Assembly (NCBI GenBank): GCA_963754445.1
Contig: CAVWFT010000003.1
Coordinates: 62,001 to 126,000, forward strand
Source: Bog-473 sp963754445
Lineage (GTDB): Bacteria; Actinomycetota; Acidimicrobiia; Acidimicrobiales; RAAP-2
DNA length: 64,000 bases
Reading direction: 5' to 3'
Part shown: in pieces, positions 24,600 to 31,535 of the stretch
Position numbering within the stretch: position 1 is the first letter of the stretch
How the letters are laid out: every line of letters starts with the position of its first letter
Program-made: the position numbers and the translations under genes
The notes under the pieces: model-generated
Seen by the model: only the letters and a program-made list of their open reading frames with translations
What the model was told of the DNA's origin: nothing
The model's database searches: none

Positions 24600-24914
24600 T
24601 CAGGCCCGAGCGTCGACGTACGCAGCCCGCTGGCGGCGTGGCCGACTGGCGTGACGGAGCGCCGTCGCCACGGAGGCACGAGCATCGGCGACCTCGCCCT
24701 CGAAGGCTCGCGTCGCTCGCAGCAACTCCTGGGCCCGCGGTCGCAACGCCTCGGGGAGAGGGCCGAGCTCATCGAGCGGGCTCGGTTCACGAAGAGCTGG
24801 TCGTTCCACATCGCGGTAGGAGAAGGCCTCGCGCTGGGCGTTCAGGTAGGACTCCATGGCGTCGAGCTCGCGAGCCCAGGCGTCGAATGTGCCCCGAGAA
24901 CCCTTTGTGCTCAC
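24600..24914 (-). CDS. FliT-like flagellar chaperone (putative)
   Basis: A 104-residue, charged, helical protein (GTFDAWARELDAMESYLNAQREAFSYRD to EALRPRAQELLRATRAFEGEVADARASVATAL). Size, helical character and position directly after fliS suggest FliT, the FliD export chaperone, but the family is poorly conserved, so this rests mainly on context. GTG at 24914 overlaps the fliS stop as GTGA. After its stop, about 50 bases lead to the fliE promoter. Confidence 0.6.
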   Translation of the reverse strand: MSTKGSRGTFDAWARELDAMESYLNAQREAFSYRDVERPALREPSPLDELGPLPEALRPRAQELLRATRAFEGEVADARASVATALRHASRPRRQRAAYVDARA

Positions 24915-25333
24915 GCGCCCGCTCCGGCCGCGCTCGGCGTGAGCCCAGCCTCCTGCTCGGCCGCCCGACGCCACGCTCCCGCAAGTTCCTGCACCACGCC
25001 GAGCACTCGCTGGGCCTGGTTCCGGTCCTTCTTGAGATTGGCCTCGAGTAGTTCCTTGTAGAGAGCGAAGTACAGCTGCGACAGGTCGTTTGCCGCCTCC
25101 CACAAATCCGTACGCAGCGTTCCCCGCAGGGCCAAAAGGATGTCCTGGGCGCCGCACAGCCCGTCGTTGACCGCCTTGAAGTCTCCACGGTCGAACGCGG
25201 CATCGGCCATGCCGAGGTCGAGGATCATCTTGTCAAAGAGCATGTTGAGACGTGCCGCAGGCGAAGCGGTGATCACCGCTTCGCGCCGATAGCGCTGCTT
25301 CATCTCCTCGGCCTTTGCTGCCGCTGACGGCAC
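24911..25333 (-). CDS. fliS: Flagellin export chaperone FliS
   Basis: A 140-residue four-helix protein. The FliS pattern is visible as AAARLNMLFDKMILDLGMADAAFDRGDF beginning at PAARLN, then LLALRGTLRTDLWEAANDLSQLYFALYKELLEANLKKD. FliS binds the flagellin C-terminus in the cytoplasm to prevent early polymerisation. GTG at 25333 has an AGAGGGG ribosome site and lies 31 bases after the fliD stop. Confidence 0.88.
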   Translation of the reverse strand: MPSAAAKAEEMKQRYRREAVITASPAARLNMLFDKMILDLGMADAAFDRGDFKAVNDGLCGAQDILLALRGTLRTDLWEAANDLSQLYFALYKELLEANLKKDRNQAQRVLGVVQELAGAWRRAAEQEAGLTPSAAGAGA

Positions 25334-25364
25334 GGATCCCCTCTCCTCTCGTCCGCGATCAGGT

Positions 25365-27905
25365 CTAGGACAGACCCGACAGCGCGCTGGCGAGAGACTG
25401 GCTTTGGTTCTTGAGCGTGCCCAACGTGACCTCGAGTTGGCTGAACTCCTGTTGGAGCGACTTCTGTTCGGACGCAGCCAGTGACTGCTCGAAGGCAATC
25501 TCGGTGTTCATGCTGTTGGCCTGCTTGGTCAGGCCCTGTGCCGCCAGCGTGATCGAGCCGTTCACCGGGTTCGACATGGCGGAGGTCAGGCTGGAGAGAC
25601 TCTGGGCAATGCCGGGCTGATAATTGAAGGTGCCCAGATCGGTGGCCGAGGTGATCCCGCTCTCGGTGACCTGGAGCGACAGCCCGCCCAGGGTCGGGTC
25701 CGTGACCGGGGCACTCAGGAACTGGCCGCTTCCGGTTGCGGTGACGCCGTTGATGGTGCCGACAACGTCCGAGCCGCTGAACGAGGCCGCCGTCCCGGCC
25801 GTGGCCCCGCCCAATCCGGTCGTCCCCGCACCCGTTGCGCTCGAGGTCACCGAGAACTGCGCTGCGCTGCCGAAATCCGAAGACGTGAGCTCCAGTTGCT
25901 GACCGTTGAGCACCTGGGCTGACAGAGAGATCCCCGCTCCAGCCAGAGCGGCATTGATCCCGCTGGCCACGTTGGTGAGGCTCTCGCCGGCCGAGGTGGC
26001 GAAATTGACGCTCTGCCCACCGGCCGCGATCGTCAACGTTTCCGCCGTACCGATAGTGCCACCGGTCAGGGTGGAACCAAGGTCCGTGGCCTGCGTGGCC
26101 GAGTGCGAGATGTTCACGTCATAGCTGCCGGCCTGCGACGTTGGTGAGGCGTAGGAGAAGCTCACGGCTCCGTTGTATGTGGCCGAGGCAGGCGAGAAGC
26201 CGCCGCCCGAGGTGAAGAGATTGGCCACCTGGGTCGGATTGGCGCTGAAGGCCGATTCGAATGCCGTCTGATCGAAATTGATCTGCCCGGACGCCAAGGT
26301 GACGCCGACACTCTCACCGTTGCCGAGAGTCGACGACCCCGCCGTGGCGGCAAAGGTGCCGAGGATCTGATTCTGGAGGTTCTGCAGCACGGCCGAGCCC
26401 ATGAGCGGACCGGCAACCTTGGTCGATTCGTTGTACCCCGCGTACTGCGTGATGTCCGACAGCACCTGATTCGCCGCCGTGACCATGCTGCCCACTGCGG
26501 TCGACATGGCGTTCGCATCGGGGGCGACGCTGACCGTCACCGGGCTCGAGGTCGTGGAGGCCACCGTCACGGACAGTCCGGGCAGCAGACCGGCGAAAGT
26601 GTCGGACTGCGAGCTCAAGGTGTAGCCACCCGTGCCACCTACCTGGATCTGGGCGTTCGTCCCGGCCGTTGCGGTCCGCAGCGCTCCGAGGGTCGAGGAC
26701 GAAAAGGCGGCCGGGTCCACGGACAAGTTCGCCGCAGTCCCGGTCGTCGACGACGAAAGCTGGAGAATGTACTGGTTCGTACCGGTCTGCACGGCCGAGG
26801 CGATGATGCCGGTCCCGGCGCCGTTGATGTTCGACACCAAGTCGGCCAGAGAGCCGTTGCCGGTCGACACGTTGGTGCCGGTGATCGATCCCGTCGAGAG
26901 AAGCGAGCTGTTCACCGTAGGCAACGCGGTCAGCGCGTTCAGTGTGGCCGAGATCGTGCCGCCACTCCCCGAATTGAGCGTGACCGCCGCTCCGGCGGTG
27001 ACATCGGTCAGGGTGTTGGCCGTACCGTCGACGGTGATCACGCCGTCCACACCGGTCGAGGCCGTGGCCTGCGCCGTGAGCCCCAACGTGGCCAACGCCG
27101 ACCCGCCGGTCACCTGCAGGCTCTGGCTGCTGCCCTGATCGGCGGTCGAGAGCACGAGATTCCCGTTGGCGTCGTAACCGGCCTGCAGGACTCCCGAGGC
27201 GCCGGCCGTGCTGATGGCCGATTGCACGGCGCTGAGCAGACTGGACCCGGTGTAACCCCCGGTCGGGCTGGCGGCGAGCGTCAGTCCGTAACTGGTGCCG
27301 TTGACCGTGACGTTCAGGGTGTTGTTGCCGGCTCCGATGGTGACCGCAGTCTGGTTCCCGACTCCCCCGGTGCCCACGGCGGATGCGGCTTCAGAGGCCT
27401 GCGTGACGGTGATGGAGTGCGATCCCTGCGTGAGGCCGGTGCCGGCGACCAAGGTGGCCAGACCGTATTGACCCCCGCCTTGAGCGAGCAGCAGCGATGG
27501 GTTGGTGTCGACCACATCGGCGGTCGAGGCCACGCTGCCCGACGAGACCAGCGAGTTGGCCGCGGCGAGCGAGAGAACATTGAACGAAACCGACCCCGAC
27601 GGAGTACCAGAGGTGGCCGTGGCGGTCGCGGCGGCGCTCGACGACGTGGCCTTGACTGCGCCCCACCCCGATTGCAACGAAAGCGCCTGGGCGGCCGTCT
27701 GAAAGGCCAGGAGATCCTTGTTGATCGCCTGGTAGTCCGCGGCCTCCGAGTTGAATCCGCTCTGCTGGTTCTGCAGATCGGTGATCGGCTCGTTGTAGCT
27801 CGTCATCAGCGCCTGGATGATCGAGGCGGTGTTGAGGCCGGAGATGATGCCGTTGTCGACGATCGGCGGGCTGGACGTGCTCGAACCCGAAGAGGAGACA
27901 GTCAT
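25365..27905 (-). CDS. fliD: Flagellar filament cap protein FliD
   Basis: An 846-residue secreted cap protein, longer than the usual 450-700 because of extended Ala/Gly/Ser/Thr-rich middle domains. The N-terminus (ISGLNTASIIQALMTSYNEPITDLQNQQSGF) is the FliD_N motif, and the C-terminus (GITSATDLGTFNYQPGIAQSLSSLTSAMSNPVNGSITLA, then a coiled coil) is FliD_C. AAAGGAGAGC precedes the ATG. It is followed by fliS and the FliT-like gene, its export chaperones. Confidence 0.93.
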   Translation of the reverse strand: MTVSSSGSSTSSPPIVDNGIISGLNTASIIQALMTSYNEPITDLQNQQSGFNSEAADYQAINKDLLAFQTAAQALSLQSGWGAVKATSSSAAATATATSGTPSGSVSFNVLSLAAANSLVSSGSVASTADVVDTNPSLLLAQGGGQYGLATLVAGTGLTQGSHSITVTQASEAASAVGTGGVGNQTAVTIGAGNNTLNVTVNGTSYGLTLAASPTGGYTGSSLLSAVQSAISTAGASGVLQAGYDANGNLVLSTADQGSSQSLQVTGGSALATLGLTAQATASTGVDGVITVDGTANTLTDVTAGAAVTLNSGSGGTISATLNALTALPTVNSSLLSTGSITGTNVSTGNGSLADLVSNINGAGTGIIASAVQTGTNQYILQLSSSTTGTAANLSVDPAAFSSSTLGALRTATAGTNAQIQVGGTGGYTLSSQSDTFAGLLPGLSVTVASTTSSPVTVSVAPDANAMSTAVGSMVTAANQVLSDITQYAGYNESTKVAGPLMGSAVLQNLQNQILGTFAATAGSSTLGNGESVGVTLASGQINFDQTAFESAFSANPTQVANLFTSGGGFSPASATYNGAVSFSYASPTSQAGSYDVNISHSATQATDLGSTLTGGTIGTAETLTIAAGGQSVNFATSAGESLTNVASGINAALAGAGISLSAQVLNGQQLELTSSDFGSAAQFSVTSSATGAGTTGLGGATAGTAASFSGSDVVGTINGVTATGSGQFLSAPVTDPTLGGLSLQVTESGITSATDLGTFNYQPGIAQSLSSLTSAMSNPVNGSITLAAQGLTKQANSMNTEIAFEQSLAASEQKSLQQEFSQLEVTLGTLKNQSQSLASALSGLS

Positions 27906-27946
27906 GCGCTCGCTCTCCTTTCGTTCGTGCCGGGCCGGGGTAATTC

Positions 27947-27974
27947 GTGTCGGCTGCCGCCAAGGACAGCCTTA
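27947..27974 (-). promoter_or_regulatory. Sigma-28-type promoter of fliD
   Basis: On the minus strand it reads TAAG - 16 bases - GCCGACAC, with one change from consensus in each element. Transcription would start near 27940, about 35 bases before the fliD ATG. Confidence 0.5.
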
Positions 27975-27998
27975 GTACTGCAATGAAGATTGCGCCGC

Positions 27999-28041
27999 GT
28001 CCCCGGAAGCGGTCGGGACCACGTGGACCACTTCCAGGGAC
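27999..28041 (-). terminator. Hairpin downstream of fliC, possible terminator
   Basis: The arms 28031-28041 and 27999-28009 pair as an 11-bp stem with one G-T pair (GTCCCTGGAAG with CTTCCGGGGAC) around a 21-base loop. No T run follows. It separates fliC from the fliD promoter. Confidence 0.4.
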
Positions 28042-28056
28042 GACGGACGCAAACCT

Positions 28057-28893
28057 TTAGCTCAGGAGCTTCAGAACCAGTGAAGGCATCTGCTGCGCCT
28101 GCGAAAGCATCGACACACCCGACTGCATCAGGATTTGGTCGGTGCTGAACTTCGACGTCGCCTGAGCGAAGTTGACGTCGACCAGACCGCTGTAGGCGGC
28201 CTGAAGGTTTTGCTGGCCAACGGTGAGGTTGGCCACGATTGCCGTCAGTTGGTCCTGCGTAGCACCGACGTTGGCCTCGATGGACGCCACCGTGTTGATG
28301 GCGGCCTGGACAGCCGAGATCGCAGCCTGAGCGGACACGGCGTTGCCGACCGCGATCGACCCCGAAGAAACACCCAGGGACGCCGAAGTGGCGGCCTGGA
28401 TCGTGATCGTCAGCTGCTGGTTGGTGTTGTCGAAGGCGCCGACCTGGAGAACCTGACCCGAGAACGAGCCGTCAAGCAGGTTGGTGGTACCGAACGACGT
28501 GGTGTTGGCAATCTGGTCGATCTGGTTCTGCAGAGCCGCAAACTCCTGCTGGTTGGCCGACAGCGACTGCGTGCTGTTGGTGGCACCGTTCGAGGAGTTG
28601 ATGGCCAGCGAGTCCATCGTCTGGAGAAGCGACGAGATCTGGTTGAGCGCGCCGTTCGCCGTCTGAATCATCGAGACGCCGTTTTGGGCGTTCGACACTG
28701 CCTGCTGGTACCCGTTCGACTGGGAAAGGAGGTCCTGAGAGACCACGTACCCCGACGGGTTGTCGGCAGCGCTTTGGATCTGCAGACCCGACGACAACTG
28801 TGAAATGGCCGTCGACATCTGCGAGTCGGTGGCGTTCAAGTTGTTGTAGGCGTCAATCGCCGCAATGTTTGTGTTGACTACAAGGGAAGACAT
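28057..28893 (-). CDS. fliC: Flagellin FliC/Hag
   Basis: A 278-residue flagellin of the short type: the conserved N-terminal D0/D1 (SLVVNTNIAAIDAYNNLNATDSQMSTAISQLSSGL) and C-terminal D1/D0 (NVGATQDQLTAIVANLTVGQQNLQAAYSGLVDVNFAQ) enclose almost no variable D2/D3. Ser/Thr-rich surface stretches (SSNGATNSTQSLSAN) could accept glycans, which fits the adjacent glycosyltransferase genes. It is the only flagellin in the window. A strong AGGAGG ribosome site precedes the ATG and is part of a likely CsrA target. Confidence 0.96.
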   Translation of the reverse strand: MSSLVVNTNIAAIDAYNNLNATDSQMSTAISQLSSGLQIQSAADNPSGYVVSQDLLSQSNGYQQAVSNAQNGVSMIQTANGALNQISSLLQTMDSLAINSSNGATNSTQSLSANQQEFAALQNQIDQIANTTSFGTTNLLDGSFSGQVLQVGAFDNTNQQLTITIQAATSASLGVSSGSIAVGNAVSAQAAISAVQAAINTVASIEANVGATQDQLTAIVANLTVGQQNLQAAYSGLVDVNFAQATSKFSTDQILMQSGVSMLSQAQQMPSLVLKLLS

Positions 28894-28926
28894 CCGTTCC
28901 TCCTGGGTTGTGCCCCATCCATGGGA
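28894..28926 (-). promoter_or_regulatory. fliC leader: probable CsrA double site
   Basis: On the minus strand a hairpin CCCA-TGGA-TGGG (28914-28925) exposes GGA in a tetraloop, and 9 bases later the ribosome site AGGAGGAACGG carries two more GGA motifs. This is the layout known for CsrA control of flagellin mRNA in Bacillus subtilis. CsrA and its antagonist FliW are both encoded in this window. Binding here is inference. Confidence 0.55.
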
Positions 28927-29004
28927 CTCTTTTTGTCTGTCTAGGTTCCCTTCGCCGAGGTATCAGGTTTCCCCCTCCTCACCCGAACCTGGGCACCGTG
29001 AATA

Positions 29005-29031
29005 CAGTCGGCTGGCCACCAGCGGGCTTGA
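29005..29031 (-). promoter_or_regulatory. Candidate fliC promoter, sigma-28 type
   Basis: On the minus strand it reads TCAA - 15 bases - GCCGACTG. The spacing is one base shorter than in the other nine sites and the -10 has two changes, so it is only a candidate. It is the best match found upstream of flagellin. Confidence 0.35.
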
Positions 29032-29070
29032 GCAGAGACTTTGGGGTTGTCTCGGCGTTGTCCTATCGGC

Positions 29071-29098
29071 TCAACCCTCCTGAACAGGCCGCCGATAC
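29071..29098 (+). promoter_or_regulatory. Sigma-28-type promoter of the GT2 gene, leaderless
   Basis: It reads TCAA - 16 bases - GCCGATAC. Only six bases separate the -10 from the ATG at 29105, so the mRNA should start at or next to the ATG. No ribosome site is present. Confidence 0.7.
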
Positions 29099-29104
29099 CT
29101 GATC

Positions 29105-31405
29105 ATGCGCCGTAACCCCGCCACGATCGTGGTGCCGGCCTGGAACGCCTGGGAACAGACTCAGGCCTGCCTCGAGTCACTTCGCCCAACGCTCGGTGTC
29201 CAGGACCAGGTCATCGTCGTCGACAACGGCTCTGTCGACACCACCTCCACCCGTCTGAAGCTCTTTTCCTGGGCCGAGGTGGTGACCAACCCCTCTAACC
29301 TCGGCGTGGCCGAGGCCTACAACCAGGGTGTCAGGCAGGCCCGGCACGACATCATCGTCTTCCTCCACAACGACACCGTCGTGACCGGTCATTGGCTCGA
29401 CGCCCTGCTGATGCCGTTCGAGGACTCCGCAGTGGGCGCCGTCGGACCGCGCTCCAACTTCTGTTCGGGCCCTCAGGCGGCCGAGGGTGCGTCCTATCTC
29501 GACGACGACACCGCCGGCTTCCGCCAGTTCGCCCGCGACTGGGAACAAGCGCACCGCACGGAGATCTCCCCGATCGAGCTCCTGAGTCCGTTCTGCCTGG
29601 CCGTGCGTCGTTCGGCATTCGACCAAGTCCTCGGCTTCGACGACGATGATGCCGCAGCCGGAATCGAAGAGGACGACCTCTGTCGCCGGCTTACCTCGAA
29701 GGGTTGGGGGTTGCGGATCGCCCATGGCTCGTTCGTGCACCACGGGGGTCACCGAACCTTCGAGGCCAACGGTGTCGACTGGTACGCGCGGCGTTCGGCG
29801 AATCGCACTCGCTTCGACGATCGCTGGGGCCCGGGTGCACCCCGTGTGCATCCGCTGATCTCGGCCTGCCTGATCGTCAAGGACGAAGAGGAGAACCTGC
29901 CCCGTTGCCTGGCGTCGCTCGAAGGCGTGGCCGACCAAATCGTCATCTACGACACCGGATCGGGTGACGACACCGTTCGCATCGCCCGGGAATCGGGAGC
30001 AACCGTGCTCGAAGGGTTTTGGGACGACGATTTCTCCCGGGCGCGCAACACGGCGCTGGCCGCCTGCACCGGGGATTGGATCGCCTGGCTCGATGCGGAC
30101 GAGGCACTGCGCTGCGAGGACGTTGACGCCCTGCGAGCCCAGCTCGCCCGGACCCGTTCCGAGGTCGACGGTTACAGCGTGGTCATCGAGAACGCCACCG
30201 GAGCCGGCGTGGGGTCGATGTTCGTCCACTCGGCCTGCCGGTTCTTCCGGCGCGCCCGCTGCGAGTGGGCCGGCCGCCTCCACGAGCAAGTAGCCGGTCG
30301 GAGAACACACCGACCTGTCTCGACGGCGGCGCTCGAGGTGACGCGCATCCACCACACCGGCTACATGACCGAAGCGATGCACTCACGGGGCAAGGCGGAG
30401 CGCAACCTGCGGGTGGCCGAGGCTGAGGTCGAGTCGGACGACGGCTGGGACAAGGGGTTCTCGCTGACGAGCCTCGGTCGGTCGTACATGACCGCCGGCA
30501 AGCCCGAGCAGGCGTTGGAGTACTGCCGCCGCGGGGCGGAGGCGACCGAGAACATGATCACGCGCCGCTTGGCCTATCGCACGGTGGTGGACGCCCTCGC
30601 CGCCATGGGCCGTTTCGACGAGGCGCTGGTCGCCCTTGAGGACCTGCGCGGGGCCAGCGACAAAATGGTGCTCGTCCAGGTTCTCGAGGCCAATGTGCTG
30701 AGGCAACAGGGACGCCACGAGGAGGCGCTCGCCTTGCTCGAGGTGGTCGACCAGACCCAGTTCGACGACGATGGGTTCGAGTACGACGCCACGATGTTCG
30801 CCCAGCAGCGAGCCGAATCCCTGTCGGCTCTTGGTCGCTCCGGTGAAGCCGCCGACGCCCTGCTCGACGTCCTCACGGAAGACGGGGTCCTCGACTCCCA
30901 CCTGGGGATCCTCGTCGAGTACCTCGACCGTGCCGGTCGTCCCCTGGACCAGGTCGCCGTCGCCCTTCCCGAGGAGCAACTCCCGCAGTTCCTGGCCCAG
31001 GTGTTACAGCTGAGAACCGATATCGCCGACCGCGTGCTCGAGGCCTGCTTCGAGTCTCGACCGGGCGACGTCCTACCGGTGCTGGCGACCGCAGCCACGT
31101 TGGCCCGGCGCTTGCCGCTCGAACGTGCACTCCAGTGGTCGGCGCGTCTCCGGGCGTGTGGGCTCGACGCGTCATGCCCTCTCTTGTTCATCGCTACCGA
31201 CCCCCAGCGCTCCCCCGTCGAGCGTGCCCGTGCCGTCGCCGCCGGCTTCAAACTGTTCGGAGACCCCAAGCTCCCCATGTGCTTCGGCGACATTCTCGGC
31301 GCAGCGACCGAGGAGCAGCGCCAGACGATCTGCGCCGAGGCAGCCGTGCTGTGTCCGGCGTTGCTCGAGGAGTCAGGTCTGGCCCTTTCGGCCGAGGTGC
31401 GCTGA
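29105..31405 (+). CDS. Tandem GT2 glycosyltransferase with TPR-like tail
   Basis: A 766-residue cytoplasmic protein. The first GT2 domain (about 1-250) begins TIVVPAWNAWEQTQACLESL with the acidic motifs VIVVDNGS and FLHNDT. The second, SunS-like GT2 domain (about 257-430) has SACLIVKDEEENLPRCL, VIYDTGSGD and WIAWLDADEAL. The rest consists of helical TPR-like repeats (GRSYMTAGKPEQALEYCRRG and later copies). GT2-TPR proteins next to flagellin genes commonly glycosylate flagellin; that role is inference here. It is divergent from fliC and has its own flagellar-type promoter. Confidence 0.85.
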   Translation: MRRNPATIVVPAWNAWEQTQACLESLRPTLGVQDQVIVVDNGSVDTTSTRLKLFSWAEVVTNPSNLGVAEAYNQGVRQARHDIIVFLHNDTVVTGHWLDALLMPFEDSAVGAVGPRSNFCSGPQAAEGASYLDDDTAGFRQFARDWEQAHRTEISPIELLSPFCLAVRRSAFDQVLGFDDDDAAAGIEEDDLCRRLTSKGWGLRIAHGSFVHHGGHRTFEANGVDWYARRSANRTRFDDRWGPGAPRVHPLISACLIVKDEEENLPRCLASLEGVADQIVIYDTGSGDDTVRIARESGATVLEGFWDDDFSRARNTALAACTGDWIAWLDADEALRCEDVDALRAQLARTRSEVDGYSVVIENATGAGVGSMFVHSACRFFRRARCEWAGRLHEQVAGRRTHRPVSTAALEVTRIHHTGYMTEAMHSRGKAERNLRVAEAEVESDDGWDKGFSLTSLGRSYMTAGKPEQALEYCRRGAEATENMITRRLAYRTVVDALAAMGRFDEALVALEDLRGASDKMVLVQVLEANVLRQQGRHEEALALLEVVDQTQFDDDGFEYDATMFAQQRAESLSALGRSGEAADALLDVLTEDGVLDSHLGILVEYLDRAGRPLDQVAVALPEEQLPQFLAQVLQLRTDIADRVLEACFESRPGDVLPVLATAATLARRLPLERALQWSARLRACGLDASCPLLFIATDPQRSPVERARAVAAGFKLFGDPKLPMCFGDILGAATEEQRQTICAEAAVLCPALLEESGLALSAEVR

Positions 31406-31535
31406 GGTCGTAGGGTCGACCAAGCCGCGACAGGCGGAGCGATCTCTTCGTGTCGTCGGCGAGCGACGGAGTGGCGCGCACACCGAGCTGCGCAAGCAGC
31501 ATTCGTCGGGGTCACGAACCGGGCGCTGGCCCAGG
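31406..31535. other. Short convergent intergenic gap
   Basis: 130 bases lie between the 3' ends of the GT2 and GT4 genes. A weak hairpin (GGTCG/CGACC around 31408-31423) is the only structure seen. No gene or T-run terminator was found. Confidence 0.4.

Noticed and set aside
24545..24811. A short minus-strand frame ending at the fliE -35
   Set aside because: It overlaps the FliT-like gene in another frame and has an Arg/Ser/Pro-rich shadow composition.
27954..28056. A small gene between fliC and fliD
   Set aside because: Only the hairpin and the fliD promoter are present; no frame with a ribosome site exists.
29074..29095. A sigma-28-like -10 on the minus strand (GCCGATAG) as fliC promoter
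   Set aside because: No suitable -35 lies 15-16 bases upstream, and it overlaps the better plus-strand promoter of the GT2 gene.
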